The translations under genes were made by a program, and so were the position numbers. A DNA stretch of 8,800 nt from Alphaproteobacteria bacterium (lineage in GTDB: Bacteria; Pseudomonadota; Alphaproteobacteria; UBA2136; UBA6156): the NCBI GenBank assembly GCA_027489415.1, contig JAIXZU010000014.1, positions 1 through 8,800 on the forward strand. The letters are read 5' to 3'. How positions within the stretch are numbered: position 1 is the stretch's first letter; each line of letters starts with the position of its first letter. Below are positions 1-6,145 of the stretch, one piece after another. The notes beneath the pieces were generated by a model. That model made no database searches. It worked only from the letters and a program-made list of their open reading frames with translations, and was not told where the DNA came from.

Positions 1-1
1 G

Positions 2-748
2 GATTATCCGGCCATCCGAGATTGGTTACTGCCGTTCAAGGATCAGCTAGAAAAACGGGCAACTAAGCAGGAATGGTTTGAGCTTCAACAGGCACAGGAG
101 GCTTATGCCGAACCGTTCAGTAAGCCAAAGATTTCATATCCGCATTTCTCTCAAGGCCGCAAATTTTCATACGATGAAACTGGATTCTTTTCGAACGATA
201 AGACATATTTCCACCCAAGCGGGCATTGGGAGTTGCTTGCTTTACTTAATTCGACGGTGATTTGGTTCTATCTCCGTAGCATTTGCAGCGCGATGCGCGG
301 CGGAGAATGGCGATTAGAGCTGCGCGTTCAGTACGTTGAAACCGTACCGATCCCGTCGATGATGCCCGCTAAGAAAGCTGAACTATCCGCACTGGCACAA
401 GCTAGTCAGAAGGCCGCAGAAGCACGGTACCGACTACAGCATGCGTTGACACGGCGTATCCCCGATCTTGCCCCTGTCGGAACAGAGCCAAAACTATCGA
501 CTAAGCTTACTGAATGGTGGGATTTGGCTGACTTTTCGGCCTTCCGGGCAGAGGTGAAGAAGGTGCTGAAGGCAGACATCCCACTAGCAGAGCGCACGGC
601 GTGGGAAGACTGGATTCGTCGTGACAAAGCCGAAATTGCCCGCCTATCTGCTGAAATCAAGGCGAACGAAGACCGCATTAATACGCTCGTATATGATATG
701 TTCAGCCTTACCCATGATGAAGTGAAGCTGCTAGAGGCCAGCTTATAG
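2..748 (+). CDS. Type IIG (Eco57I-like) restriction-modification protein, C-terminal part (5' end outside window)
   Basis: This is the last 248 codons of a larger protein that enters the window already open; no start is visible. The translated region begins DYPAIRDWLLPFK, followed by KPKISYPHFSQGRKF, a short 'yfhPSG' stretch, LLALLNSTVIWFYL and VQYVETVPIP. This order (KI.YP, then LLALLNS, then PIP) is the usual layout of the TaqI-like C-terminal specificity (target recognition) domain of single-chain type IIG methylase-nucleases. The last ~120 residues are helical and end in NEDRINTLVYDMFSLTHDEVKLLE, a tail typical of this family, so the TAG stop looks like the natural end. The nuclease and SAM-dependent adenine methylase parts would lie upstream, outside the window. 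In such enzymes this region recognises the DNA target that is both methylated and cut. It could equally be the C-terminus of a related methylase without nuclease (for example a BREX PglX-like protein); that cannot be decided from this fragment. Confidence 0.8.
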   Translation, partial: DYPAIRDWLLPFKDQLEKRATKQEWFELQQAQEAYAEPFSKPKISYPHFSQGRKFSYDETGFFSNDKTYFHPSGHWELLALLNSTVIWFYLRSICSAMRGGEWRLELRVQYVETVPIPSMMPAKKAELSALAQASQKAAEARYRLQHALTRRIPDLAPVGTEPKLSTKLTEWWDLADFSAFRAEVKKVLKADIPLAERTAWEDWIRRDKAEIARLSAEIKANEDRINTLVYDMFSLTHDEVKLLEASL

Positions 749-1073
749 TCGGGGTACCTCCACGACTGGCGACGACGGACAGGAACCGAGGACAACTCAA
801 GCGTGACGTATGAACGTAACGCGATTGTCTCTATAATCGATCGTCGGCATTCAGCCGAAGAACGCGAGTCCACCGAAAACCGCTAATCAAGCGTTGCAGC
901 CAGTTCTGGATCAGACATGACCGGCTGGAAACGATTCATCACCGGAGTGAGACGGTTGAGCTTGCTTTATGACAACCGGAAATAGTCAGTGCGCACGACG
1001 GAAGATGCTTGCCCCCTCCACGAAGTTGTCTTCAAATAGCTCTGACTTCAAAGAAGCTTAAGGGGGCGCAAAA
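749..1073. other. 325-base intergenic gap between the RM gene and the 350-residue gene
   Basis: No convincing gene is present. The frame of the upstream gene stays open for about 45 codons after its TAG (to a TAA near 884), but the residues look like no domain and there is no Shine-Dalgarno site. A perfect TATAAT lies at 832-837 without a matching -35 box at 16-18 bases. No T-rich hairpin terminator was found behind the RM gene. The last 63 bases hold the leader described separately. The promoter of the downstream gene probably lies here but I could not place it. Confidence 0.6.
1011..1073 (+). promoter_or_regulatory. Leader of the 350-residue gene: Shine-Dalgarno site and complementary upstream arm
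   Basis: The ribosome binding site AGGGGG (1061-1066) sits 7 bases before the ATG at 1074 and fixes that start. A perfect 7-base complement, GCCCCCT at 1011-1017, pairs with AGGGGGC at 1061-1067. The 43 bases between contain two smaller hairpins, GAAG/CTTC (1022-1033) and CTTC/GAAG (1046-1056). If the long stem forms in RNA it would hide the ribosome binding site, so translation might depend on an unfolding signal. This is a structural possibility, not a recognised riboswitch class. Confidence 0.35.
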
Positions 1074-2126
1074 ATGGATGCCATTGAAATTCAGGGCCTT
1101 TCGGATTGGTACAAGGCTTATTTCAAAGGTATCCGCCAGCGTTTTGATGCACTTTTGAATGTGCTGAGCACCAATGCCAGCCAGCAAGTACAGCAGCCGG
1201 TTGAGGAGCCGCTCACCAATCTCGTTGACTTCCTGAAGGAGATCCGTCTCCAAGAGCTTTCGCTGGAGCAGCTTCGGCTTCTGGAGCAGATGGAGGTCCT
1301 GGAACTATTTGGACCAGCCGGGGCGGAAAATGTATCGCAGATCGTCCGAACAGCGTCTTACGATCCGGCTTCCGTGGACCAGAAGATCAGAGTCCGCCTA
1401 GAGCGAGTGAACTCGGCACAGGAGAAGCTGACCAATGTCTCGTCAGCTCTGAAAAACTTGGGTTTCAGCCCTGAAAGCTTCGACGCTCCAGAAGACCGCA
1501 TCACAATCCGCGTCGGGTTCAAGAGAGACGCGTCAATTGACAACATAAAAGATTGGAAGTCCTCTGCAGAGGACTGGTATCAGATCGTGCGCGGAGTCGG
1601 TCTTGCAGTCGGCGAGGCACCTGAAGACACTAAAATCCTTGGAGCGACAAAGGGTTCCGTAATACTCATTTTGGGTGCAACGTGCGCTGTTACCGGATTA
1701 CTTGCTGTAATATCAAGAAACATCTGCGGCATAGCAAAAGATACCCTGTCTGTTTTGTCTGAAATCGAGAACCTGAGGCAAAAGAAAATGCTGACGGCTA
1801 CGATGGAGACAGAGATGAAAAAACTTGTGGACGCAAAACGAGAAGAGGGACTGAAGGCGATCGAACATGAAGTCGAGCAGATGATGTCTGCAACGCTTGA
1901 TGGCGAGAAGCAGACAGCGTTGCAAAAGTCGATACATAAACTCTTGGATTTTGGTGAGAAAGGGGGCGATATCGATTTCGTCGAGCCACCAGAAGCGCCG
2001 AGCGATGGACCGGAAGAAGCATCAGATGTAGATCAGCTGGCAGACAAGTTTTCTGACGTGCGCAGATTCATTCAAGAATATCAAGAGCTCAGAGAGCAGT
2101 TAAAGCAAATTGAGCATAAGCAATAA
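1074..2126 (+). CDS. Coiled-coil protein with one hydrophobic segment, unknown function
   Basis: A 350-residue protein I do not recognise as a named family. The start is set by AGGGGG 7 bases upstream. Residues 1-80 are predicted helical, with a leucine-rich LQELSLEQLRLLEQMEVLELF stretch. Residues 100-130 are a charged helix. A small beta-like segment (RITIRVGF, 142-149) precedes KDWKSSAEDWYQIVRGVGLAVGEAPEDTKILGATKGS. The hydrophobic stretch 195-214 (SVILILGATCAVTGLLAVIS) could be one membrane pass. Residues 225-292 are strongly charged helix, probably coiled coil, followed by an acidic proline-containing linker (300-320) and a final helix (321-350). The 'GATKGSVILIL' pattern also resembles beta strands of small adaptor domains in conflict-system proteins, so the segment may be buried rather than in a membrane. 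Base composition matches the RM gene and differs from the GC-rich block downstream, which suggests it belongs with the left block. A link to the restriction system is only inferred from position. Confidence 0.75.
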   Translation: MDAIEIQGLSDWYKAYFKGIRQRFDALLNVLSTNASQQVQQPVEEPLTNLVDFLKEIRLQELSLEQLRLLEQMEVLELFGPAGAENVSQIVRTASYDPASVDQKIRVRLERVNSAQEKLTNVSSALKNLGFSPESFDAPEDRITIRVGFKRDASIDNIKDWKSSAEDWYQIVRGVGLAVGEAPEDTKILGATKGSVILILGATCAVTGLLAVISRNICGIAKDTLSVLSEIENLRQKKMLTATMETEMKKLVDAKREEGLKAIEHEVEQMMSATLDGEKQTALQKSIHKLLDFGEKGGDIDFVEPPEAPSDGPEEASDVDQLADKFSDVRRFIQEYQELREQLKQIEHKQ

Positions 2127-2157
2127 AATCGTGAGCGGACAAAAAGCGACTTTATGG

Positions 2158-2220
2158 AACAATGATTGACTGAGCTCGAAAGCTTTGCTTACCGCGCTTG
2201 ATAATTTAAAAATCATTGTT
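2158..2220. repeat. 10-base perfect inverted repeat behind the 350-residue gene
   Basis: AACAATGATT (2158-2167) is the exact reverse complement of AATCATTGTT (2211-2220), with 43 bases between. It starts 32 bases after the stop of the 350-residue gene. No T-run follows the right arm, so it is not a standard intrinsic terminator. A second small hairpin, CTCGG-AAT-CCGAG (2223-2235), follows directly. Together they could be an mRNA 3'-end structure or a protein site; no function is shown. Confidence 0.4.
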
Positions 2221-2298
2221 GGCTCGGAATCCGAGACAGCTGAGGTTATGAACCCTAAGGAAATAGAGCTGTTCAACATTAATGCCTGGTCCTATTGA
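2170..2298 (+). pseudogene. Possible short gene remnant
   Basis: From 2170 one frame reads without stop to TGA at 2296-2298 and looks like real protein: LTALDNLKIIVGSESETAEV, then MNPKEIELFNINAWSY. The only starts are CTG at 2170 and TTG at 2185, neither with a Shine-Dalgarno site. A second protein-like run (LTELESFAYRA, 2166-2198) lies in a neighbouring frame just upstream, as a frameshifted gene would look. It could be the decayed 3' end of a gene lost when the junction formed, or chance. I do not recognise the family. Confidence 0.22.
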
Positions 2299-2328
2299 GT
2301 GTAACGTAAACGACCGTTTTCCTTACAC
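2299..2328. repeat. 30-base imperfect palindrome, candidate recombinase crossover site
   Basis: The left half (2299-2313) and the reverse complement of the right half (2314-2328) agree at 12 of 15 positions. The outer arms GTGTAA/TTACAC and inner arms AAACG/CGTTT are perfect, and the central two bases are AC (2313-2314). Small serine recombinases act on imperfect palindromes of about this size and cut around the central dinucleotide. It lies 106 bases upstream of the recombinase gene, where resolvase sites usually are. The half-site motif recurs downstream. Assignment as the crossover site is inference from position and symmetry. Confidence 0.5.
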
Positions 2329-2347
2329 ATATCCCTGCCCTGCCCTT

Positions 2348-2372
2348 AGCCCGCCAATTCGGCGGGCTTTTT
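2348..2372 (+). terminator. Strong rho-independent terminator
   Basis: An 8-base perfect GC-rich stem AGCCCGCC (2348-2355) / GGCGGGCT (2361-2368) has a 5-base loop AATTC and runs into five Ts (2368-2372). It would stop transcription arriving from the left block before it enters the recombinase gene, insulating the right block. It is nested within a wider 11-base inverted repeat (2317-2327 with 2372-2382), so the hairpin could be extended by an outer stem. Confidence 0.85.
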
Positions 2373-2410
2373 GTAAGGAAAATATGTTAGGAAATCATTT
2401 GACAGGAAAA
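2372..2410. repeat. Three tandem half-sites of a TGTAAGGAAAA motif upstream of the recombinase
   Basis: TGTAAGGAAAA (2372-2382) is followed in the same orientation by TGTTAGGAAAT (2385-2395) and TGACAGGAAAA (2400-2410), each matching the first at 9 of 11 positions, with start-to-start distances of 13 and 15 bases. The first copy is the exact reverse complement of 2317-2327 in the right arm of the 30-base palindrome, and the palindrome's left arm (2300-2310) matches at 9 of 11. Repeated half-sites next to a resolvase gene fit accessory recombinase-binding sites. The last copy overlaps the -35 element TTGACA, so binding there could repress the gene. Confidence 0.45.
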
Positions 2411-2443
2411 GGCTATCGACGCACTATCTTTACATGAAGATAG
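2399..2443 (+). promoter_or_regulatory. Recombinase promoter and start-codon inverted repeat
   Basis: A perfect -35 hexamer TTGACA (2399-2404) is followed after 17 bases by CACTAT (2422-2427), a poor -10 match; TATCTT (2425-2430) is a better sequence but is 20 bases away. Either -10 puts the transcript start at or next to the ATG at 2434, and there is no Shine-Dalgarno site in the 20 bases before it, so the message may be leaderless. A perfect 7-base inverted repeat CTATCTT (2424-2430) / AAGATAG (2437-2443) straddles the start codon and could be an operator for autorepression or another recombinase subsite. Confidence 0.45.
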
Positions 2444-3015
2444 GATATGCCCGCGTCTCGACCGCCGACCAGAATCTCGACATGCAGCGGGACGCCCTCA
2501 CCCGTGCCGGATGTGAGAAGATCTTCGAGGAGAAGAAGTCCGGCAAGGCGGGGAGCAAACGGCCGGAACTCGAAGCCGCCCTCGCCTATCTACGTCCCGA
2601 GGACGTGCTGGTGGTCTGGAAGCTGGACCGGCTTGGCCGCTCCCTGGTCGAAATGATGCGGACGATCGATAAGCTTCGCGCCGACGGCATCAAGTTCCGG
2701 AGCCTCACCGAAGAGCTGGACAGCGAAAGCGCGCAAGGTCGCTTCTTCCTGCAGATCCACGGCGCCATGGCGGAATACTTCCTCGACCTCAACCGTGAAC
2801 GCACAATGGAAGGGCTGAAAGCCGCCCTCGCCCGTGGCCGCAAAGGTGGCCGTCGCCCGAAGCTCACCGAGGACGATAAGAAAGCCGCGCGGGCGATGCT
2901 CGCGGCCGGTGACATCTCGATAGCAGAGATTGCCCGGCGGTTAGGAATCAGCCGCGTGACCTTCTACGACTACTTCCCCCAGGCACGGTCTAAGGCGCAG
3001 GAGGGTAAGCTTTGA
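2434..3015 (+). CDS. Small serine recombinase (resolvase/invertase family)
   Basis: A 193-residue DNA resolvase/invertase, the usual length for the family. It cuts and rejoins DNA at specific sites through a 5'-phosphoserine link. The N-terminal catalytic domain begins MKIGYARVSTADQ: R7 and the nucleophile S9 are present, and KLDRLGRS supplies D65, R66 and R69, the other conserved active-site residues. A long helix (about 100-130, GAMAEYFLDLNRERTMEGLKAA) provides the dimer interface and leads through an RKGGRRPKL linker (136-144) into a C-terminal helix-turn-helix (about 160-182, ISIAEIARRLGISRVTFYDYF) that reads the site. All key residues are intact, so it should be active. The start matches the family's conserved N-terminus despite lacking a Shine-Dalgarno site. 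It lies just downstream of a candidate res-like site (2299-2410). Codon and base use are clearly more GC-rich than the left block. No transposase is in the window, so whether it resolves plasmid multimers or a transposon cannot be told. Confidence 0.92.
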   Translation: MKIGYARVSTADQNLDMQRDALTRAGCEKIFEEKKSGKAGSKRPELEAALAYLRPEDVLVVWKLDRLGRSLVEMMRTIDKLRADGIKFRSLTEELDSESAQGRFFLQIHGAMAEYFLDLNRERTMEGLKAALARGRKGGRRPKLTEDDKKAARAMLAAGDISIAEIARRLGISRVTFYDYFPQARSKAQEGKL

Positions 3016-3236
3016 GCGACATCTATCTGACCCGCGTGGACGCCAGCCAGAATATGGCCCGCTACTATCGCATGACCGTTCAACCTACCCTCTTCGGGGA
3101 ATGGTCGGTTGTCCGGGAATGGGGACGACTTGGTCGCGGTGGCCAGGTGCGTGTGGTGCCGTATCCTTCAGACAGTGAAGCCGCCGATGCTATGACTACG
3201 ATCGAACAGCAGAAAGTTCGTCGAGGATATCTGTAG
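3012..3236 (+). CDS. Stand-alone WGR domain protein
   Basis: A 74-residue protein that is essentially one WGR domain. It shows an initial YLTRVDASQNMARYYRMTV strand region, then WSVVREWGRLGRGGQVRVVPY with the diagnostic W-G-R (residues 37-39), then a helix ending QQKVRRGYL, the usual K..RGY close of the fold. WGR domains bind nucleic acid ends in PARPs and occur in many bacterial proteins, alone or fused to other domains. The start is TTG at 3012, overlapping the recombinase stop in the sequence TTGA. GAGGG at 3001-3005 gives a ribosome site at 6 bases, and the first in-frame ATG would cut off the first strand, so TTG is preferred. The overlap implies translational coupling to the recombinase. 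A DNA-binding helper role for the recombinase or for the downstream helicase is possible but not shown. Confidence 0.85.
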   Translation: MSDIYLTRVDASQNMARYYRMTVQPTLFGEWSVVREWGRLGRGGQVRVVPYPSDSEAADAMTTIEQQKVRRGYL

Positions 3237-3300
3237 CAAGCTTGCCGGGGGGGTATGTAGCGGGTAGTTCCTGCCCCTCTGCAACCTTTTGGACTAGCTG

Positions 3301-6066
3301 ATGACAAGTGTGTGGGCGCCGTCCAAATGGGGACGCTTCTTTTCCCGATCGCCAGACTGGACACTCACTCGGGAAGGCATCCGCTTGACCCTGGAAGTCA
3401 GGGAGGTCTCGCACATTGCGGACGTAGCCGAATCCTCATCGCTCGTGGTACGCGACGGCTTGCTTTGGTCTTCGGTTACCGTGACGCCTGAAGGCTCCGC
3501 GCCGGTTAAAGTCAGCGGGCTTTCTAAACGCGCTGCAGCGTCCCTCCGAGCTGGCTTCGCGGAGATACTGGAAGAGATCCGGATTCGAGAAGAATCGGAC
3601 CTACTTTCTAAGGCGCATAGGACAATGACCGAATGGCTCACGAAGCGCCACGAAATCGAGAGCCGTGCAGATTCCGAGCGGCGCTGGCTGACCCAGGAAA
3701 TGCTGCATTCTTTGGAGGGTGAACGCCCTCAATTGAATACCTTCGAGATGGTGACGCTGCTGCGTGACGCTGCGCTGAGAGCCAGATTAGGCGATAAGGC
3801 GGTTGAGCTGGATCGGCACCTCCGCGAATGGATGAGTGACGTCGGAGAGGCCTGGCACGCCCTGAATACTCGTCACTCGGAACGGGAGCTGATCGAGTGT
3901 GCGGACATTCTCGACCGCGTCGAGAGCAGGCCTCTGACGCCGGAGCAGGCGCGAGCCGTGGTGTGCTTCGACAATCGCGTGCAGGTCGTCGCTTCGGCAG
4001 GCTCTGGTAAGACTTCCACAATGGTAGCCCGAGCGGCCTACGCTATGCACCGTGGTATCGCTAAGCCTGATGAAATCATCATGCTGGCCTTCAACAAGCA
4101 GGCTGCTGAGGAACTAAAGGAGCGCGCCAACCGCTCGTTTCAGCGATTGGGAATGAACGGGGCATCTGTCGAGGCTTCTACATTCCATAAGCTGGGGCTA
4201 GGTATTATTGGGAGGGCAACGGGGAAGAAGCCGGATATTCCCGAGTGGGCATTCGAGCCTGTGGAGGGCTTCCGAAAGCTTGCTGAATTGATCGACGGGT
4301 TGAAGGACCAGTCGATTTCTTTCCGTGCTCAGTGGGATCTGTTCCGCTTCGTCTGCACGCGCGATCTGCCAAAGTTTGGCGAGGCGGCGCGGCCGGATGC
4401 TTGGGATGAGCAAGGAGCCGGCTCAATTCTCACGGCCGACGGCACCCGTGTCCGGAGCCAGGAAGAGGCGCTGATCTCAAACTGGCTGTTCTACAATGGG
4501 GTCAACTACCGGTACGAGCAGTCCTACGCCCACGACACCGCCGATGCGTCGCACCGGCAATACAAGCCCGACTTCTACTATCCGGACATTGATCTCCACC
4601 ACGAGCATTTCGCGCTCGATGCCCGAGGGAATGCTCCTGCCCACTTCGGTGACTATGTCGCCGGGGTGGAGTGGAAACGGCAGCTCCATACAGAACGCGG
4701 GACTGCGCTTATCGAGACGACCTCACATCAAGTGCGTACGGGGACCGTGCTGGACCATCTCGAAAAGGAGTTGACCGAGCGCGGCATTGTTCTTGATCCG
4801 AACCCCGACCGGCCGATCCCTGAAAATGGCCTCAGACCCATGCCCTCGGAGGAACTGATCGGACTCGCCCGCACGTTTATCAGTCACTACAAGAGTAATG
4901 GACTGACCCCTGATGAACTTGCAGAGCGCGTAGACAAGCTCCCTGCCGACGCCTTCAAGCACCGCTACCGGATGTTCGCTTCCTTGGCTATTCAGGTCAT
5001 CAAGGTATGGGACCAGGCGCTTGCGGCGGTAGGTGGTGTCGACTTCGAGGACATGTTGAACATGGCCGCAGATTATGTCGAGAACGGCACGGTCGAAGAG
5101 CCGTACCGGCTGGTGATGGCGGATGAGTTTCAGGATGCGTCACGCGCGCGGGCGCGGCTCTGCCGTGCTTTGGTGCAGAAAAAGGGGCGTTTCTTCTTCG
5201 CAGTTGGTGACGACTGGCAGTCCATCAACCGTTTCGCGGGTGCGGACATTTCTGTGATGACCGGCTTCCGGGATTGGTTTGGGCACGGTCAGATCCTGAA
5301 ACTGGAGCGGACCTTCCGGTGCCCGCAGGCCCTGTGTGACGTCTCTAGTCGCTTCGTTTCCAAAAACCCCTCGCAGATCTCCAAGAATGTGCATTCTACC
5401 ACGCCTGCGGCAGGACCAGTCCTCGAAGCCTATCAGGTTGAGCAGAGAGAACAGCTGTCAGATGCCGTTCGGCAGTATGTGGAGCAGCTAGCCGAGGGCG
5501 TTCAGAACGGCACGATCACCCCGGGACGGAATGGGAAAGTCTCGGTCTATGTCCTGGGGCGCTACAACGCAGATCAACAGCATGTCCCTCGCCTGCCCAG
5601 AGAAGCGCAGCGTGTAGTAGATGTGTCGTTTCTAACAATCCACCGGTCCAAAGGCAGTGAAGCGGACTACGTCATCCTGCCGGAATTGCTGACGGTTCTC
5701 CGGGGACGGAGTTTTCCTAGCACGCGGAATGACGACCCGGTGCTCGGTCTGGCGATGCCGCCAGGTGATGACTATCCGCAGAGTGAAGAGCGGCGGCTGT
5801 TCTATGTGGCGCTTACCCGCGCCCGGCGGACCGTGGTCATGTTCACGGTGCAGGGGAAATGCTCGACTTTCCTCAAGGAGCTGGAAGCGGAAGGCGCCGT
5901 GACCATACAGGCTTCAGATGGGCAGCCGGTCCAGGAGGACCCTTGCCCTGCCTGCAGCCAGGGGGTCCTGGTCCTTAAATCGGGTCGGCACGGTCAATTT
6001 CGATCGTGTTCCAATTTCCCTGTTTGTCGCTACAAGCCAAAGCAGAAGCGCAGTCTTACCAACTGA
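3301..6066 (+). CDS. UvrD/HelD-like superfamily 1 helicase with PD-(D/E)xK-like insert and C-terminal zinc ribbon
   Basis: A 921-residue ATP-dependent DNA helicase related to UvrD/Rep and helicase IV (HelD, about 684 residues in E. coli), but longer. Residues 1-205 are an N-terminal region with charged helices. Helicase motifs follow in order: LTPEQARAV (Q-motif, 212-220), Walker A AGSGKT (233-238), LAFNKQAAEELKER (Ia), DEFQD (608-612), FFAVGDDWQSINRFAGAD (III), LERTFRCP (IV), SFLTIHRSKGSEADYVIL (V) and RRLFYVALTRAR (VI). Between Ia and II, residues 386-475 read SQEEALISNWL, NYRYEQSY, YKPDFYYPD, HHEHF, VEWKR and LIETTS, the pattern of a PD-(D/E)xK-type nuclease fold (D424, then E435 or E457/K459). 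The usual lysine next to E435 is absent, so cleavage is uncertain. The C-terminus has CPAC-(17)-C-(5)-C (C882, C885, C903, C909), like a topoisomerase-type zinc ribbon that binds DNA. An in-frame TAG two codons before the ATG rules out a longer start; the ribosome site is weak. Likely role: repair or attack of DNA with free ends. Confidence 0.88.
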   Translation: MTSVWAPSKWGRFFSRSPDWTLTREGIRLTLEVREVSHIADVAESSSLVVRDGLLWSSVTVTPEGSAPVKVSGLSKRAAASLRAGFAEILEEIRIREESDLLSKAHRTMTEWLTKRHEIESRADSERRWLTQEMLHSLEGERPQLNTFEMVTLLRDAALRARLGDKAVELDRHLREWMSDVGEAWHALNTRHSERELIECADILDRVESRPLTPEQARAVVCFDNRVQVVASAGSGKTSTMVARAAYAMHRGIAKPDEIIMLAFNKQAAEELKERANRSFQRLGMNGASVEASTFHKLGLGIIGRATGKKPDIPEWAFEPVEGFRKLAELIDGLKDQSISFRAQWDLFRFVCTRDLPKFGEAARPDAWDEQGAGSILTADGTRVRSQEEALISNWLFYNGVNYRYEQSYAHDTADASHRQYKPDFYYPDIDLHHEHFALDARGNAPAHFGDYVAGVEWKRQLHTERGTALIETTSHQVRTGTVLDHLEKELTERGIVLDPNPDRPIPENGLRPMPSEELIGLARTFISHYKSNGLTPDELAERVDKLPADAFKHRYRMFASLAIQVIKVWDQALAAVGGVDFEDMLNMAADYVENGTVEEPYRLVMADEFQDASRARARLCRALVQKKGRFFFAVGDDWQSINRFAGADISVMTGFRDWFGHGQILKLERTFRCPQALCDVSSRFVSKNPSQISKNVHSTTPAAGPVLEAYQVEQREQLSDAVRQYVEQLAEGVQNGTITPGRNGKVSVYVLGRYNADQQHVPRLPREAQRVVDVSFLTIHRSKGSEADYVILPELLTVLRGRSFPSTRNDDPVLGLAMPPGDDYPQSEERRLFYVALTRARRTVVMFTVQGKCSTFLKELEAEGAVTIQASDGQPVQEDPCPACSQGVLVLKSGRHGQFRSCSNFPVCRYKPKQKRSLTN

Positions 6067-6145
6067 GCGCGAAAAGACAGCCCTCGTGACTGCTTGGCGC
6101 CGCGCTTGTACCATTCGCTTGGTCGGGATTCCGAATACGGAAGGA

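Larger units (their letters stand above)
2127..2433. other. 307-base structured gap between the left block and the recombinase
   Basis: No intact gene is present. From left to right it contains a 10-base inverted repeat (2158-2220), a short coding-like stretch ending at 2298, a 30-base imperfect palindrome (2299-2328), an intrinsic terminator (2348-2372), three same-direction copies of a half-site (2372-2410) and a TTGACA promoter element (2399-2404). The composition change between the left and right blocks falls in or at the edge of this gap, so it is the likely junction of two pieces of DNA with different histories. Confidence 0.6.

Noticed and set aside
832..837. Perfect TATAAT
   Set aside because: No acceptable -35 box at the right distance, and it is over 230 bases from the next gene.
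749..884. Open frame continuing 45 codons past the TAG of the RM gene, suggesting readthrough
   Set aside because: The protein already ends with a family-typical tail, the extension has no domain-like sequence, and such a run is not rare by chance.
3247..3253. Run of seven Gs between the WGR and helicase genes as a phase-variation switch
   Set aside because: It is outside coding sequence and not at promoter spacing to any recognisable element.
5918..6145. 76-residue N-terminal extension of the HTH protein overlapping the helicase gene
   Set aside because: It overlaps the helicase zinc-ribbon coding region, has no ribosome site, and the domain begins only after 6146.
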